NCBI GenBank assembly: GCA_900547435.1
Contig: URGO01000021.1
Span: 1 to 27,790 of the forward strand
Source of the DNA: an uncultured Parabacteroides sp.
GTDB lineage: Bacteria; Bacteroidota; Bacteroidia; Bacteroidales; Tannerellaceae
Direction: 5' to 3'
DNA: 27,790 bases
Program-made: the position numbers and the translations under genes
Part shown: positions 16,115-22,905 of the stretch, in pieces
Numbering within the stretch: the first letter of the stretch is position 1
Layout of the letters: each line of letters opens with the position of its first letter
The notes under the pieces: model-generated
What the model saw: only the letters and a program-made list of their open reading frames with translations
What the model was told of the DNA's origin: nothing
Databases searched by the model: none

Positions 16115-17251
16115 TTACTGTTTGAGTTTGCCTAAAAACAGCAGATTATTATCGTTGTCGTGCAAAGTTTGCATAAATGCTTTCAGTTTCTCTTTTTGAT
16201 CGTCCGGGCAATTCCCCGAAGCTAAAGCCTCTTCCAGGGCCTCCCGTAGTTCTGCCGGCTCCCAATTCTGAAAGAAATAGCCGTCTTGGGTTTGCGGATA
16301 AAACTCCAGATTTCCCATAAAGTCATTGACAAATTCCACTTCATATCCTATGGGCTATTCTTTGTCCACTAAAATACTTCGTCCCCCTTCTCCGAAAATC
16401 GTGACAAAGTAATGATGCGGCCATTCTTTGAAGATAAAATAAGAGTCTCCTTTTTTGTCCGGATCCATTGACATGGTAAATGCGGCTTGTATTTTATTGG
16501 TCTGGCTGTTATAATGATAGAGCGTATCCGTATGCGTCATCATAAACGGGAAATCAGCGGAATTACGGTATGACCATATTTCGTCATTAAAGCCTACTCG
16601 AATGCCCTCCTGGTTTTTCATATTGGAAGCGATCTCTTCTACATAAACGTACTGGACACTGTCCGGATTTTGAAGTTGTACATTGGCTCCGGTAAACTTG
16701 TCTCCCGCATCCCGGAAACAGAGATGCACTAAAGATAAGGTTGAAGCATCCGGTGAAAGAAATATACGGCCCTTATTGATCTTTTCCCCAAAACGGAGTT
16801 TGTCTATATATTTCCCGGTCAAATCATAATGCAGTACATTATCGCTTACAATCGGTGTAACATAAATACTTTGTCCCTTTTCATCCAGCAGAATGTCATA
16901 AATGTGGTTATACTCGCCGGGACCTTGCCCAATATTGCCTACGTTTCCTAAGTATCTGCCGGATTTATCAAATAATTTTATAGGATTTCCACTTTGTCTG
17001 ATACAGATATAATTATCAGAAAAATACATCCAAAAAGCTTTGAAAAAAGCCTCGTCTTTATTGTCAAAGCGAACGACTTGGAAATCCTCTACCAGATCAC
17101 TCAACTTTACGGTCTTTTTCTCCGTTACCTTGGCTTCATCCAACACTACGATTTGGGCATCATCCAGTTTCACGGTAGTTACATTCTGGACGGATGAACT
17201 ACAGGAATATAGAAGTAGGCTTATACTTATTATATATATTACATTTCTCAT
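16115..17251 (-). pseudogene. Beta-propeller lipoprotein interrupted by an in-frame amber codon
   Basis: Resembles the Bacteroidales six-bladed beta-propeller lipoproteins often found near GG-leader peptide genes; exact function unknown. The start is ATG at 17251, giving MRNVIYIISISLLLYSC, a lipoprotein signal with Cys17. Propeller-like repeats follow (for example NPIKLFDKSGRYLGNVGNIG, GPGEYNHIYDILLDEKGQSI and LHYDLTGKYIDKLRFGEKIN). After SILVDKE the frame meets TAG (16357-16355). It then continues in the same frame, with no base gained or lost, through PIGYEVEFVNDFMGNLEFYP to a natural TAA, adding ~79 residues. Without the stop the protein would be ~378 residues, a normal size. A single substitution (for example CAG or TGG to TAG) explains this. 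A ~300-residue truncated product, a sequencing error or readthrough cannot be excluded. It lies 68 bases after the precursor gene. Confidence 0.75.
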
Positions 17252-17269
17252 TGTCAAATAAATTTTATA

Positions 17270-17298
17270 AAGAGGTGGCAGGAATTGCGCCACCTCTT
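17270..17298 (-). terminator. GC-rich hairpin between peptide precursor and propeller gene
   Basis: AAGAGGTGGC (17270-17279) pairs perfectly with GCCACCTCTT (17289-17298) around a 9-base loop, in an otherwise AT-rich gap. On the minus strand it lies ~20 bases after the precursor stop and is followed by TATAAAATTTATTT. It probably acts as a leaky terminator or 3' stabiliser, making precursor mRNA more abundant than the downstream lipoprotein message. Confidence 0.65.
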
Positions 17299-17319
17299 CT
17301 TAAATAACAAAATTTATAA

Positions 17320-17529
17320 TTACCAAAACCAACCACCGTCCGTGGCAGAATCGTTATCGGAAGTTGAGGAACCTCCATAGTAACTATCATTGGGGCCACT
17401 TTGTGCCCCATAATACTTACATCCACAGGAACACCACAAACAGCCACCGCCTTTTAATGCAGCTTGCTCTTTTTTATTCAACTCGTTTTCGTAAACAGAT
17501 ACTAATTTTAAGTCTTTTAGTTTTTTCAT
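17320..17529 (-). CDS. GG-leader ribosomal peptide precursor with CxxCxCxC core
   Basis: A 69-residue precursor of the Bacteroidales GG-leader type (resembling TIGR04149-like natural-product precursors). The leader is MKKLKDLKLVSVYENELNKK followed by EQAALKGGG: basic and amphipathic, ending in a Gly-Gly(-Gly) cleavage site at 27-29. The core of ~40 residues starts CLWCSCGCKYYGAQ with Cys at 30, 33, 35 and 37. It continues into a Ser/Thr/Gly/Asp-rich tail (SYYGGSSTSDNDSATDGG) and ends WFW. C39-type peptidases usually cleave after such GG motifs; none is encoded here. It sits downstream of the LanC-like/GT4 fusion (208-base gap) and upstream of the propeller lipoprotein on the same strand. The mature product and its modification are unknown. 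Cys and Ser/Thr are possible glycosylation or crosslink sites. Confidence 0.85.
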   Translation of the reverse strand: MKKLKDLKLVSVYENELNKKEQAALKGGGCLWCSCGCKYYGAQSGPNDSYYGGSSTSDNDSATDGGWFW

Positions 17530-17575
17530 CTTATTTATTTTTTTAATTATACATGAAACATGAAATTTGTTATTT

Positions 17576-17597
17576 AGAATAGAAGCATCTCTATTCT
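17576..17597 (-). other. Leader hairpin upstream of the peptide precursor
   Basis: AGAATAGA (17576-17583) pairs perfectly with TCTATTCT (17590-17597) around a 6-base loop, ending 47 bases before the precursor ATG. The 208-base gap otherwise shows no clear TAnnTTTG promoter and no gene. The hairpin could stabilise the precursor mRNA or end transcripts from the upstream glycosyltransferase genes. Confidence 0.4.
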
Positions 17598-17737
17598 GAT
17601 TTTCCAGTTAGCTATTTTTCTTCTTTTCCGCTATAAGACACATTAGTTATTACTCATAGTATATTGATGTTTACAACAGCTAGCGAGACTGTTTGTCAGA
17701 ATCAATCATACAGTTTCTCCAGAAGTTTTTATTGATT

Positions 17738-19696
17738 CTACGGATTTCCTGAATATACAGCAAGCATTTGTTCCCGGAATATTGAATCGTTATACTCACT
17801 TAAATAACGTTTCCTTCCCCATCTCGCATATTCTTGACTTCGTTCCGGGTTTTCTATGAACCATGCTATGGCTTCTGTCAAATGATTTATATTTTTGCTT
17901 TCCTCTTCTTCCCATTTCACCAAAAAGCCGGTTTCATTAGGCACAACCAATTCGGCTAATCCGGTAGTTTCTCCGGCTATCAACGGCACTTCCATCATCA
18001 TCATTTCCAAAGCTACAAATCCAAACTCTTCGTGTAAAGAGGGCAATACGCCTATATCACTGATAGCATACAATTCATAGAGGGTGGGCTTATCCACAAA
18101 TCCGGTAAATGTAACATAAGCCCATTCCGGCTGGCAATTTGCAAACGCTTCTTTGTAGTTTCCGTCCCCCGCAATTATCAACCGTAATTCCGGGTATTGC
18201 TGCTTTAAAACATGGAATGCTTTGATCAGCAGAAAAATTCCTTTTACCGCATCCAGTCTTCCGGCAAAAATCAGGATTTTGTCTGTAGCGGTAAAACCGA
18301 ATTTTTGTCTTAACCGATTACGTTCAACCGGTGATAGTCCGGGATATTTATCTTCCAGTCCATGCGGGATACAGGTCAGTTTCTCTTCCGGGACTTGATA
18401 GATATCCATTAAATCCTGACAGGAATGCTTGGCAATGGCAATAATCCGGTCAAAATGCTTCAAGTCCTTTCTCCAGTTTTCAATACTTTCAACAATAGAT
18501 TTGGAATTATCATCCTGCAAAGGCGCGTCCAATATTTCTTGAAGCCGGGCATGATTCCCTAATAATGAAAAACTCCAATCCGTATAATGCACGGTCAAGA
18601 TGGTTTGTGAATGCGGACACATTTCTTTCAGGCAATCAGCCAAAGAGGCCATCTGTACATAATTCATGTGGAATAATGAATGACCCGCTTTTAAGAAAGG
18701 AGACAACACCAGAGATACACTCCGATAGTATTGCCGATGTATCACATTCCAATCCTTTTTATAACATTTTCGATGCACGTCTCCTATATAAATATGGGTA
18801 GCTGTTTTCCCTTCTTGAATTTCCAAAGCATGCGTTCTGCCGGATTTCAAATGTACAGAAATAACGGAGTATCGGGTATCCTTTAAAGTTTCTATGAGTT
18901 GGTTTACATAAGTCCCTATCCCATAATTCTGACCTCGGCATTCCTCATCAAATAGGAAAATGGACGGGCTTTCTTCTGAAGTTTCCGGCTGCGGATAGTT
19001 AGCGGAATCAAAAGCACGCAATAAAACTCCGGCTAAACCTTTAGACAGGCCTAAATTGTCTATTTTAGTAAAGTCGATTTCCGATAAATCGGGAATATCC
19101 TCTGTCAAACAGAAAGACAAGTCCATACATTTTTCCGGTGTTCCTTCCAATATATGGAACAGCGCCTCCTTTATTCGCTGCGATATATATGTGTCCTTTG
19201 TAAATTGCGCTTTTTGAACAGCTTGTTGTAAAGCGTGCAAATAGGCATTGTCTAAAGGCAATACAGCTGTCTCTCTATGGGCATTCAACCGGGCAATCAC
19301 ATAAAAAGCGATTCCCGTCAAGCCGCGCCGGAAGCTTAAATCCGTCATCCGTAACGGGTCAAGTTCCATGACTTTACGGTCAATGTCGGCTAAGATTTCA
19401 TCCGTATTTCCTTTCATAAATCCTTGCTGCACCAAATATTCGATGCCCCAGCCGATACCGCATAAACCGTTTTCCAGATTTACGGGCATGTCCCAATGGA
19501 TTTCTTCGTATATCTCATCCAGCAAATCACCTGCAAAGTCCTCATAGCGTTTATCCTGCACGGCACGTCCATACTGGGCGAAAAACAGTACGATTCCCAT
19601 TCTCCCGTGAAACAGCCCCAGATTTTCTATAAAACTGCTATTTATTGCCAAATAAGCTAACGCTTGTTGATATTGATTTTGAAAAATGTTTGCCAT
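17738..19696 (-). CDS. LanC-like domain fused to a GT4 glycosyltransferase
   Basis: A 652-residue two-domain protein. Residues ~1-230 are LanC-like: regularly spaced Gly motifs of an alpha/alpha toroid (GRMG at 31, GLCGIGWGIEYL at 77, RRGLTGIAFYVIARL at 124, SKGLAGVLLRAF at 219). The Cys and Cys-His-Gly zinc ligands of lanthionine cyclases are not visible, so cyclase chemistry is unlikely. Residues ~246-652 are a GT-B glycosyltransferase of family 4 type: start IFLFDEECRGQNYGIGTYVN, nucleotide-sugar region ILIFAGRLDAVKGIFLLIKA, and the EEFGFVALE acidic motif near the C-terminus. The start of the GT part and its partner genes resemble the glycosyltransferase of GG-Bacteroidales peptide systems (TIGR04157-like). 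I infer that the toroid recruits the precursor leader while the GT domain modifies the core. It follows the GT32 gene by 3 bases and is co-transcribed with it. Confidence 0.82.
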   Translation of the reverse strand: MANIFQNQYQQALAYLAINSSFIENLGLFHGRMGIVLFFAQYGRAVQDKRYEDFAGDLLDEIYEEIHWDMPVNLENGLCGIGWGIEYLVQQGFMKGNTDEILADIDRKVMELDPLRMTDLSFRRGLTGIAFYVIARLNAHRETAVLPLDNAYLHALQQAVQKAQFTKDTYISQRIKEALFHILEGTPEKCMDLSFCLTEDIPDLSEIDFTKIDNLGLSKGLAGVLLRAFDSANYPQPETSEESPSIFLFDEECRGQNYGIGTYVNQLIETLKDTRYSVISVHLKSGRTHALEIQEGKTATHIYIGDVHRKCYKKDWNVIHRQYYRSVSLVLSPFLKAGHSLFHMNYVQMASLADCLKEMCPHSQTILTVHYTDWSFSLLGNHARLQEILDAPLQDDNSKSIVESIENWRKDLKHFDRIIAIAKHSCQDLMDIYQVPEEKLTCIPHGLEDKYPGLSPVERNRLRQKFGFTATDKILIFAGRLDAVKGIFLLIKAFHVLKQQYPELRLIIAGDGNYKEAFANCQPEWAYVTFTGFVDKPTLYELYAISDIGVLPSLHEEFGFVALEMMMMEVPLIAGETTGLAELVVPNETGFLVKWEEEESKNINHLTEAIAWFIENPERSQEYARWGRKRYLSEYNDSIFREQMLAVYSGNP

Positions 19697-19699
19697 CTG

Positions 19700-20428
19700 T
19701 CATTTAATTTGTGCTTGCCAATTACTAAAGAAATAATGAACAGCATATGCCTCTTTTAAGCAATTCTCCATCTCTTCGCTTTTTTGCCGTTTTAGGATGA
19801 TACAACGTGCTTGATTAAAATCAAATGGAGTTACATATTCTTTAGGAATTAAATAAACTTCTTGCTTTTCAGTCTCATCCAAAGAAGCATACAATTGCAT
19901 TAACTTCCATGGTCCAGTGGTTCGCAATACATAATCAAATCGGTGAATATTATAATCATTCTCTTTTTCGCAGAAAATCGACTTGATAATCTTTTTCATA
20001 AAGGGATGATTCGGAACACTTAACATCATAGCATTATTGAAACAAGGAACTGTCTTTAATTCAAATCCAAGGCGATGAGTTTCCGGCTCTGCTGAAAAAC
20101 AGCAACTTTTTCCTTCAATCAACGGTTCTATAGAATATAAAGATTCATAATCAAAATCAACATACATGCCTCCTATTTTATCCAATATCAAGTAACGGAT
20201 AGCATCCCACCGTTGTATGTTGTAAGGGAACTGTAGATATGCTTCCCAATACTGAGGATAATATTGCTGGACAAAATAGGTCATCATCTGATTATCCCAA
20301 ACTCGATATTCCCAATCAGGATAATCTTGTTGCCATGTCTCTCCCAATATCTTGAAAATTTTTGGTAAAGGGCCATCTATGCCAGACCAGATCTGATGTA
20401 TGATTTTAGGTATAGCCATATCGCACAT
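19700..20428 (-). CDS. GT32-family (OCH1-like) glycosyltransferase
   Basis: A 242-residue cytoplasmic glycosyltransferase of the DXD sugar-binding type (GT32, as in capsular polysaccharide and OCH1-like enzymes). The family start IPKIIHQIWSG is near the N-terminus, WEYRVWDNQMM follows at ~39-49, and the core RWDAIRYLILDKIGGMYVDF leads into the DFD metal-binding motif at 91-93. No membrane segment or signal peptide is seen. In-frame ATG codons at 20428 and 20419 are both possible; the second gives MAIPKIIHQIW, a more typical start. It sits 6 bases after the DUF3244 gene and 3 before the LanC-like/GT4 fusion. This makes it a dedicated member of the peptide locus, probably adding or extending a sugar. 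Donor and acceptor are unknown. Confidence 0.85.
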   Translation of the reverse strand: MCDMAIPKIIHQIWSGIDGPLPKIFKILGETWQQDYPDWEYRVWDNQMMTYFVQQYYPQYWEAYLQFPYNIQRWDAIRYLILDKIGGMYVDFDYESLYSIEPLIEGKSCCFSAEPETHRLGFELKTVPCFNNAMMLSVPNHPFMKKIIKSIFCEKENDYNIHRFDYVLRTTGPWKLMQLYASLDETEKQEVYLIPKEYVTPFDFNQARCIILKRQKSEEMENCLKEAYAVHYFFSNWQAQIK

Positions 20429-20434
20429 TAAATA

Positions 20435-20833
20435 TTATTCCACAAAAAACTCCCCGACCAGCCGGTTGCCCCACGAATTGGTCAGTTCCAACTGATAAAC
20501 GATTCCTTTTTGCAAGTTGAAGATAGGAATTGTAACGGGCAGTGTCCCTATCGGAGCCTCTTCTTCCAATACCGTTTCGGAACCGTTGAAAATCCGGATA
20601 GTGATATCCGAATACGAAGTACCTTCTAAATAAAGGTTCAATGCATCGTAATAAGCTCTAATCGGACAGTCAAAGGAAATGGAACGGTCTTCACTATTAT
20701 CCCAACTACTATTGAGATATATTTGTTTTTTCTCTCCTTCCGCTTCTATGCACAAAGAAATAAAAAGAAATACCATTAAATATCCGCCAAAAGAAATCGG
20801 AATCCACTTGTAGTTTGATTTTGTATGTTTCAT
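20435..20833 (-). CDS. DUF3244-type small exported protein
   Basis: A ~132-residue protein with an N-terminal hydrophobic segment (WIPISFGGYLMVFLFISLCI at about 8-27), a signal peptide or membrane anchor. A ~95-residue beta-sandwich-like domain follows (KKQIYLNSSWDNSEDRSISF, DALNLYLEGTSYSDITIRIF, VTIPIFNLQKGIVYQLELTN). This pattern matches DUF3244 (Ig-like) proteins of Bacteroidales, whose function is not established. I chose ATG 20833 (MKHTKSNYKW); an in-frame ATG 33 bases upstream falls in the inverted repeat beside the likely transcription start. It is the first gene of the DUF3244-GT32-LanC/GT4 unit. It might chaperone or display the peptide product at the envelope, but that is only inference from position. 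Confidence 0.75.
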   Translation of the reverse strand: MKHTKSNYKWIPISFGGYLMVFLFISLCIEAEGEKKQIYLNSSWDNSEDRSISFDCPIRAYYDALNLYLEGTSYSDITIRIFNGSETVLEEEAPIGTLPVTIPIFNLQKGIVYQLELTNSWGNRLVGEFFVE

Positions 20834-20837
20834 TTGT

Positions 20838-20875
20838 TCTCTAATTTTGATTTGTTTTGTGTGCAAAATTAGAGA
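20838..20875 (-). promoter_or_regulatory. 12-bp inverted repeat overlapping a -7 box upstream of DUF3244
   Basis: TCTCTAATTTTG (20838-20849) and CAAAATTAGAGA (20864-20875) are perfect inverted copies separated by 14 bases. The right arm read on the minus strand contains TAATTTTG, a perfect TAnnTTTG box (20871-20864), so transcription would start between the arms, just before the DUF3244 ATG at 20833. The arrangement could be an operator for the TPR/HTH regulator encoded next door, or a 5' mRNA hairpin. A -33 motif is not clear. Confidence 0.5.
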
Positions 20876-20997
20876 GACAACTACTAAATTAGGTGGACAC
20901 TTCGTGTTTTTTTATAAAATAGTTATTTCTAATGAGTTAGTGTAAAAATGGAAGAGATAAACTGGACACATCTCTAAAAATATGCGTGGATAAGCCC

Positions 20998-22755
20998 TTA
21001 AAAATGTTGTATAAACTGTTCCAATTCTCCTTTTTCCCATTTTTTGTTATTGTCAATACGGACTCTTATTCGTTGGTGACGTTTGAAATAATTATCTTCC
21101 GAAATATCCATTAATTCGATAATAGATTTTTTCGTATATCTTAATTTCCAAAGGATGCAATAACGAATATCCGTTTTCTGCAATTGGGGATAAGCGGCTT
21201 GCAACCGTTTCGTAAACTGCCGGTGGGTCACATCCATCTTGTCGATCAGTTCCGGCCACACCATTTCATCAATCTTTTTCGTCTCCGCAATACGGGCAAA
21301 GAGGTCCGGCGCTTTTTTAATCTGTTCCAACTGGTTTTCCAAGCGTTCCATCTCCTCTTTTTTGAGATTCAGTTGAATCAGGATTTGGGTTTTCTGTTCT
21401 TTCAGCTTCTCTACTTGTTGAGCCAGTTTATCTATCTCAGTTTCTACCTGTTGCTGGGATTGCTGCCAACCCTCATAATCCGATAGCTGTTGCGACAAAG
21501 CTGCTATCTCCTGTTGGCATTGGACTAACTGATGTTCTTTTTCCTCGATTTCGCCTTTGATTTTGTTTAAAGCCTTCAGTAGGGAGACAATGAGATGTTG
21601 TTTCCTCGCATAAATGAATAAAAAGAAGCCGATTATCAAAAAGAAAAGTGTACTCCCGATCATCAGATATTTAGTATTTCTCAATTTGAGTTGCTGTTTT
21701 TCGAATATCAACTTTTCATTGTTGTATTTTCGTTCTACCGCAATAATCGCTTTCCTCTGTTCTATTTCTTGAATCGAATCGTTGTATTGCCAGAAAAGTT
21801 CATTATATTTCACACTTTTTTCATACTCCTCTTTCTCTTCATACAAATAGGAAAGGCATTGATAAATACCACGTTTCGTGTAAAGATTCGCAGCTTCTTG
21901 CGCTTTTTCCAAATAGGTAACCGCCAAATCATAATTTCCCATCAGGCGAAGCAAATCCCCCATGCTCAGATAGGTCGCGGCTTGATCGTTAGGCGACGGA
22001 GAATCCGGCAAATCCAATACCCGTTGCAGGCAATCGAACGCATCTTGATATCTGTTGGCATGACTATAAATTGCAGACAATTCATTCAATCCTAAACTTA
22101 AAGCAGGTATAGAAGAAATCTTTTCGGAAATTTCTATGGAGTGTGCATAGGCATCCGTTGCCTTATCCCATTCTTCCCGCAATCCGTATACCCGTCCTAA
22201 ATAAGCATAGGCATAGGCCAAGTTAATGCTGTCGCCAGACAATTCTGCAAAATGCAAAGCTTGTTCGTAGGCGGAAAAAGCCAAGCTGTCCAAGTGGGAA
22301 TAGGCATAAAGAGTCCCTAAGTGCGAGCTGGCTAAGAATTGCAGTTTGTAATCTTCTCCTCCTTTTGCTACATCCAGCGCTTTTACAAATGATTGGGCAG
22401 CCTCTTCATTTTTCCCCAACTCCTTTTCTACCCGGCCTTGTGTGTACAGCGCGGTGGCGAGCCGGTCGGGGTTATGCTGACGGGAGAAATAGCGTACCGC
22501 CACCTGAATTAGTGAGTCGGAGGTATGCTCCCGATAGCTCTTGTCGGCAGCCTGCGTTGTCAGCAAGCACCACGTGGCGTACTCCGCCTTAGAATGCCGT
22601 TCCGGCTGTTCGATGGTTTGCAAAAGCTGATAGGCACTGTCGGGACTTTTCGTCAACAGCGCTTCCGCCTCCTCCAGTTGCGGTTTTATGCTGGGATAGC
22701 AGCCGGTCAGCAGGCATAAGGATAATATCCAATAAGCTATGTGTCTCATTTGCAT
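20998..22755 (-). CDS. Membrane-anchored TPR sensor with C-terminal HTH regulator domain
   Basis: A 585-residue protein starting MQMRHIAYWILSLCLLTGC, a lipoprotein-like signal with Cys19. About six to seven TPR-like helical repeats follow at ~30-325 (AYAYLGRVYGLREEWDKATD and TYLSMGDLLRLMGNYDLAVT are clear). Next come a membrane segment at ~363-383 (YLMIGSTLFFLIIGFFLFIY), a long Gln/Glu/Lys-rich coiled coil (~400-480) and a C-terminal region (~500-570). That last region contains LQKTDIRYCILWKLRYTKKS then IIELMDISEDNYFKRHQRIR, which reads like a LuxR-type helix-turn-helix. The topology suggests periplasmic TPRs sensing a signal and a cytoplasmic DNA-binding end: a one-component regulator without kinase motifs. 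ATG 22749 is an alternative start. A start further upstream at 22815 would precede the promoter and is unlikely. It is the natural regulator of the peptide locus. Confidence 0.82.
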   Translation of the reverse strand: MQMRHIAYWILSLCLLTGCYPSIKPQLEEAEALLTKSPDSAYQLLQTIEQPERHSKAEYATWCLLTTQAADKSYREHTSDSLIQVAVRYFSRQHNPDRLATALYTQGRVEKELGKNEEAAQSFVKALDVAKGGEDYKLQFLASSHLGTLYAYSHLDSLAFSAYEQALHFAELSGDSINLAYAYAYLGRVYGLREEWDKATDAYAHSIEISEKISSIPALSLGLNELSAIYSHANRYQDAFDCLQRVLDLPDSPSPNDQAATYLSMGDLLRLMGNYDLAVTYLEKAQEAANLYTKRGIYQCLSYLYEEKEEYEKSVKYNELFWQYNDSIQEIEQRKAIIAVERKYNNEKLIFEKQQLKLRNTKYLMIGSTLFFLIIGFFLFIYARKQHLIVSLLKALNKIKGEIEEKEHQLVQCQQEIAALSQQLSDYEGWQQSQQQVETEIDKLAQQVEKLKEQKTQILIQLNLKKEEMERLENQLEQIKKAPDLFARIAETKKIDEMVWPELIDKMDVTHRQFTKRLQAAYPQLQKTDIRYCILWKLRYTKKSIIELMDISEDNYFKRHQRIRVRIDNNKKWEKGELEQFIQHF

Positions 22756-22779
22756 TTTGATTAATTGGCTTTGCAAACA

Positions 22780-22787
22780 CAAATATA
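22780..22787 (-). promoter_or_regulatory. -7 box TATATTTG for the TPR regulator
   Basis: Read on the minus strand, TATATTTG matches TAnnTTTG exactly. Transcription would begin near 22773, about 18 bases before ATG 22755. This supports the shorter start of the regulator. No clear -33 TTTG is found at the usual distance. Confidence 0.5.
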
Positions 22788-22877
22788 GATATAATCTGCG
22801 GGATTCTACACCCACAAAATAAAGAAAACGTTTTTCTCTTTTCTGTTTTTATGCTTAAATTTGTCGTGAGACTTTTT

Positions 22878-22885
22878 TATTTTTG
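22878..22885 (+). promoter_or_regulatory. -7 box TATTTTTG for the ATPase/nuclease-like gene
   Basis: TATTTTTG, followed by C, matches TAnnTTTGY and would start transcription near 22892, 14 bases before the ATG at 22906. The nearest TTTG upstream ends only 14 bases before it, closer than the usual -33 spacing. The two divergent -7 boxes in this gap are ~90 bases apart. Confidence 0.5.
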
Positions 22886-22905
22886 CATACAAAACGCGTA
22901 AGATT

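Noticed and set aside
16115..16339. Separate small gene beginning at GTG 16339
   Set aside because: It is in the same frame as the preceding propeller gene, five codons after its TAG, and reads as that protein's missing C-terminus.
17738..18450. Lanthipeptide cluster (LanB/LanM type) around the LanC-like domain
   Set aside because: No dehydratase is present and the LanC-like part lacks visible zinc ligands, so lanthionine formation is not supported.
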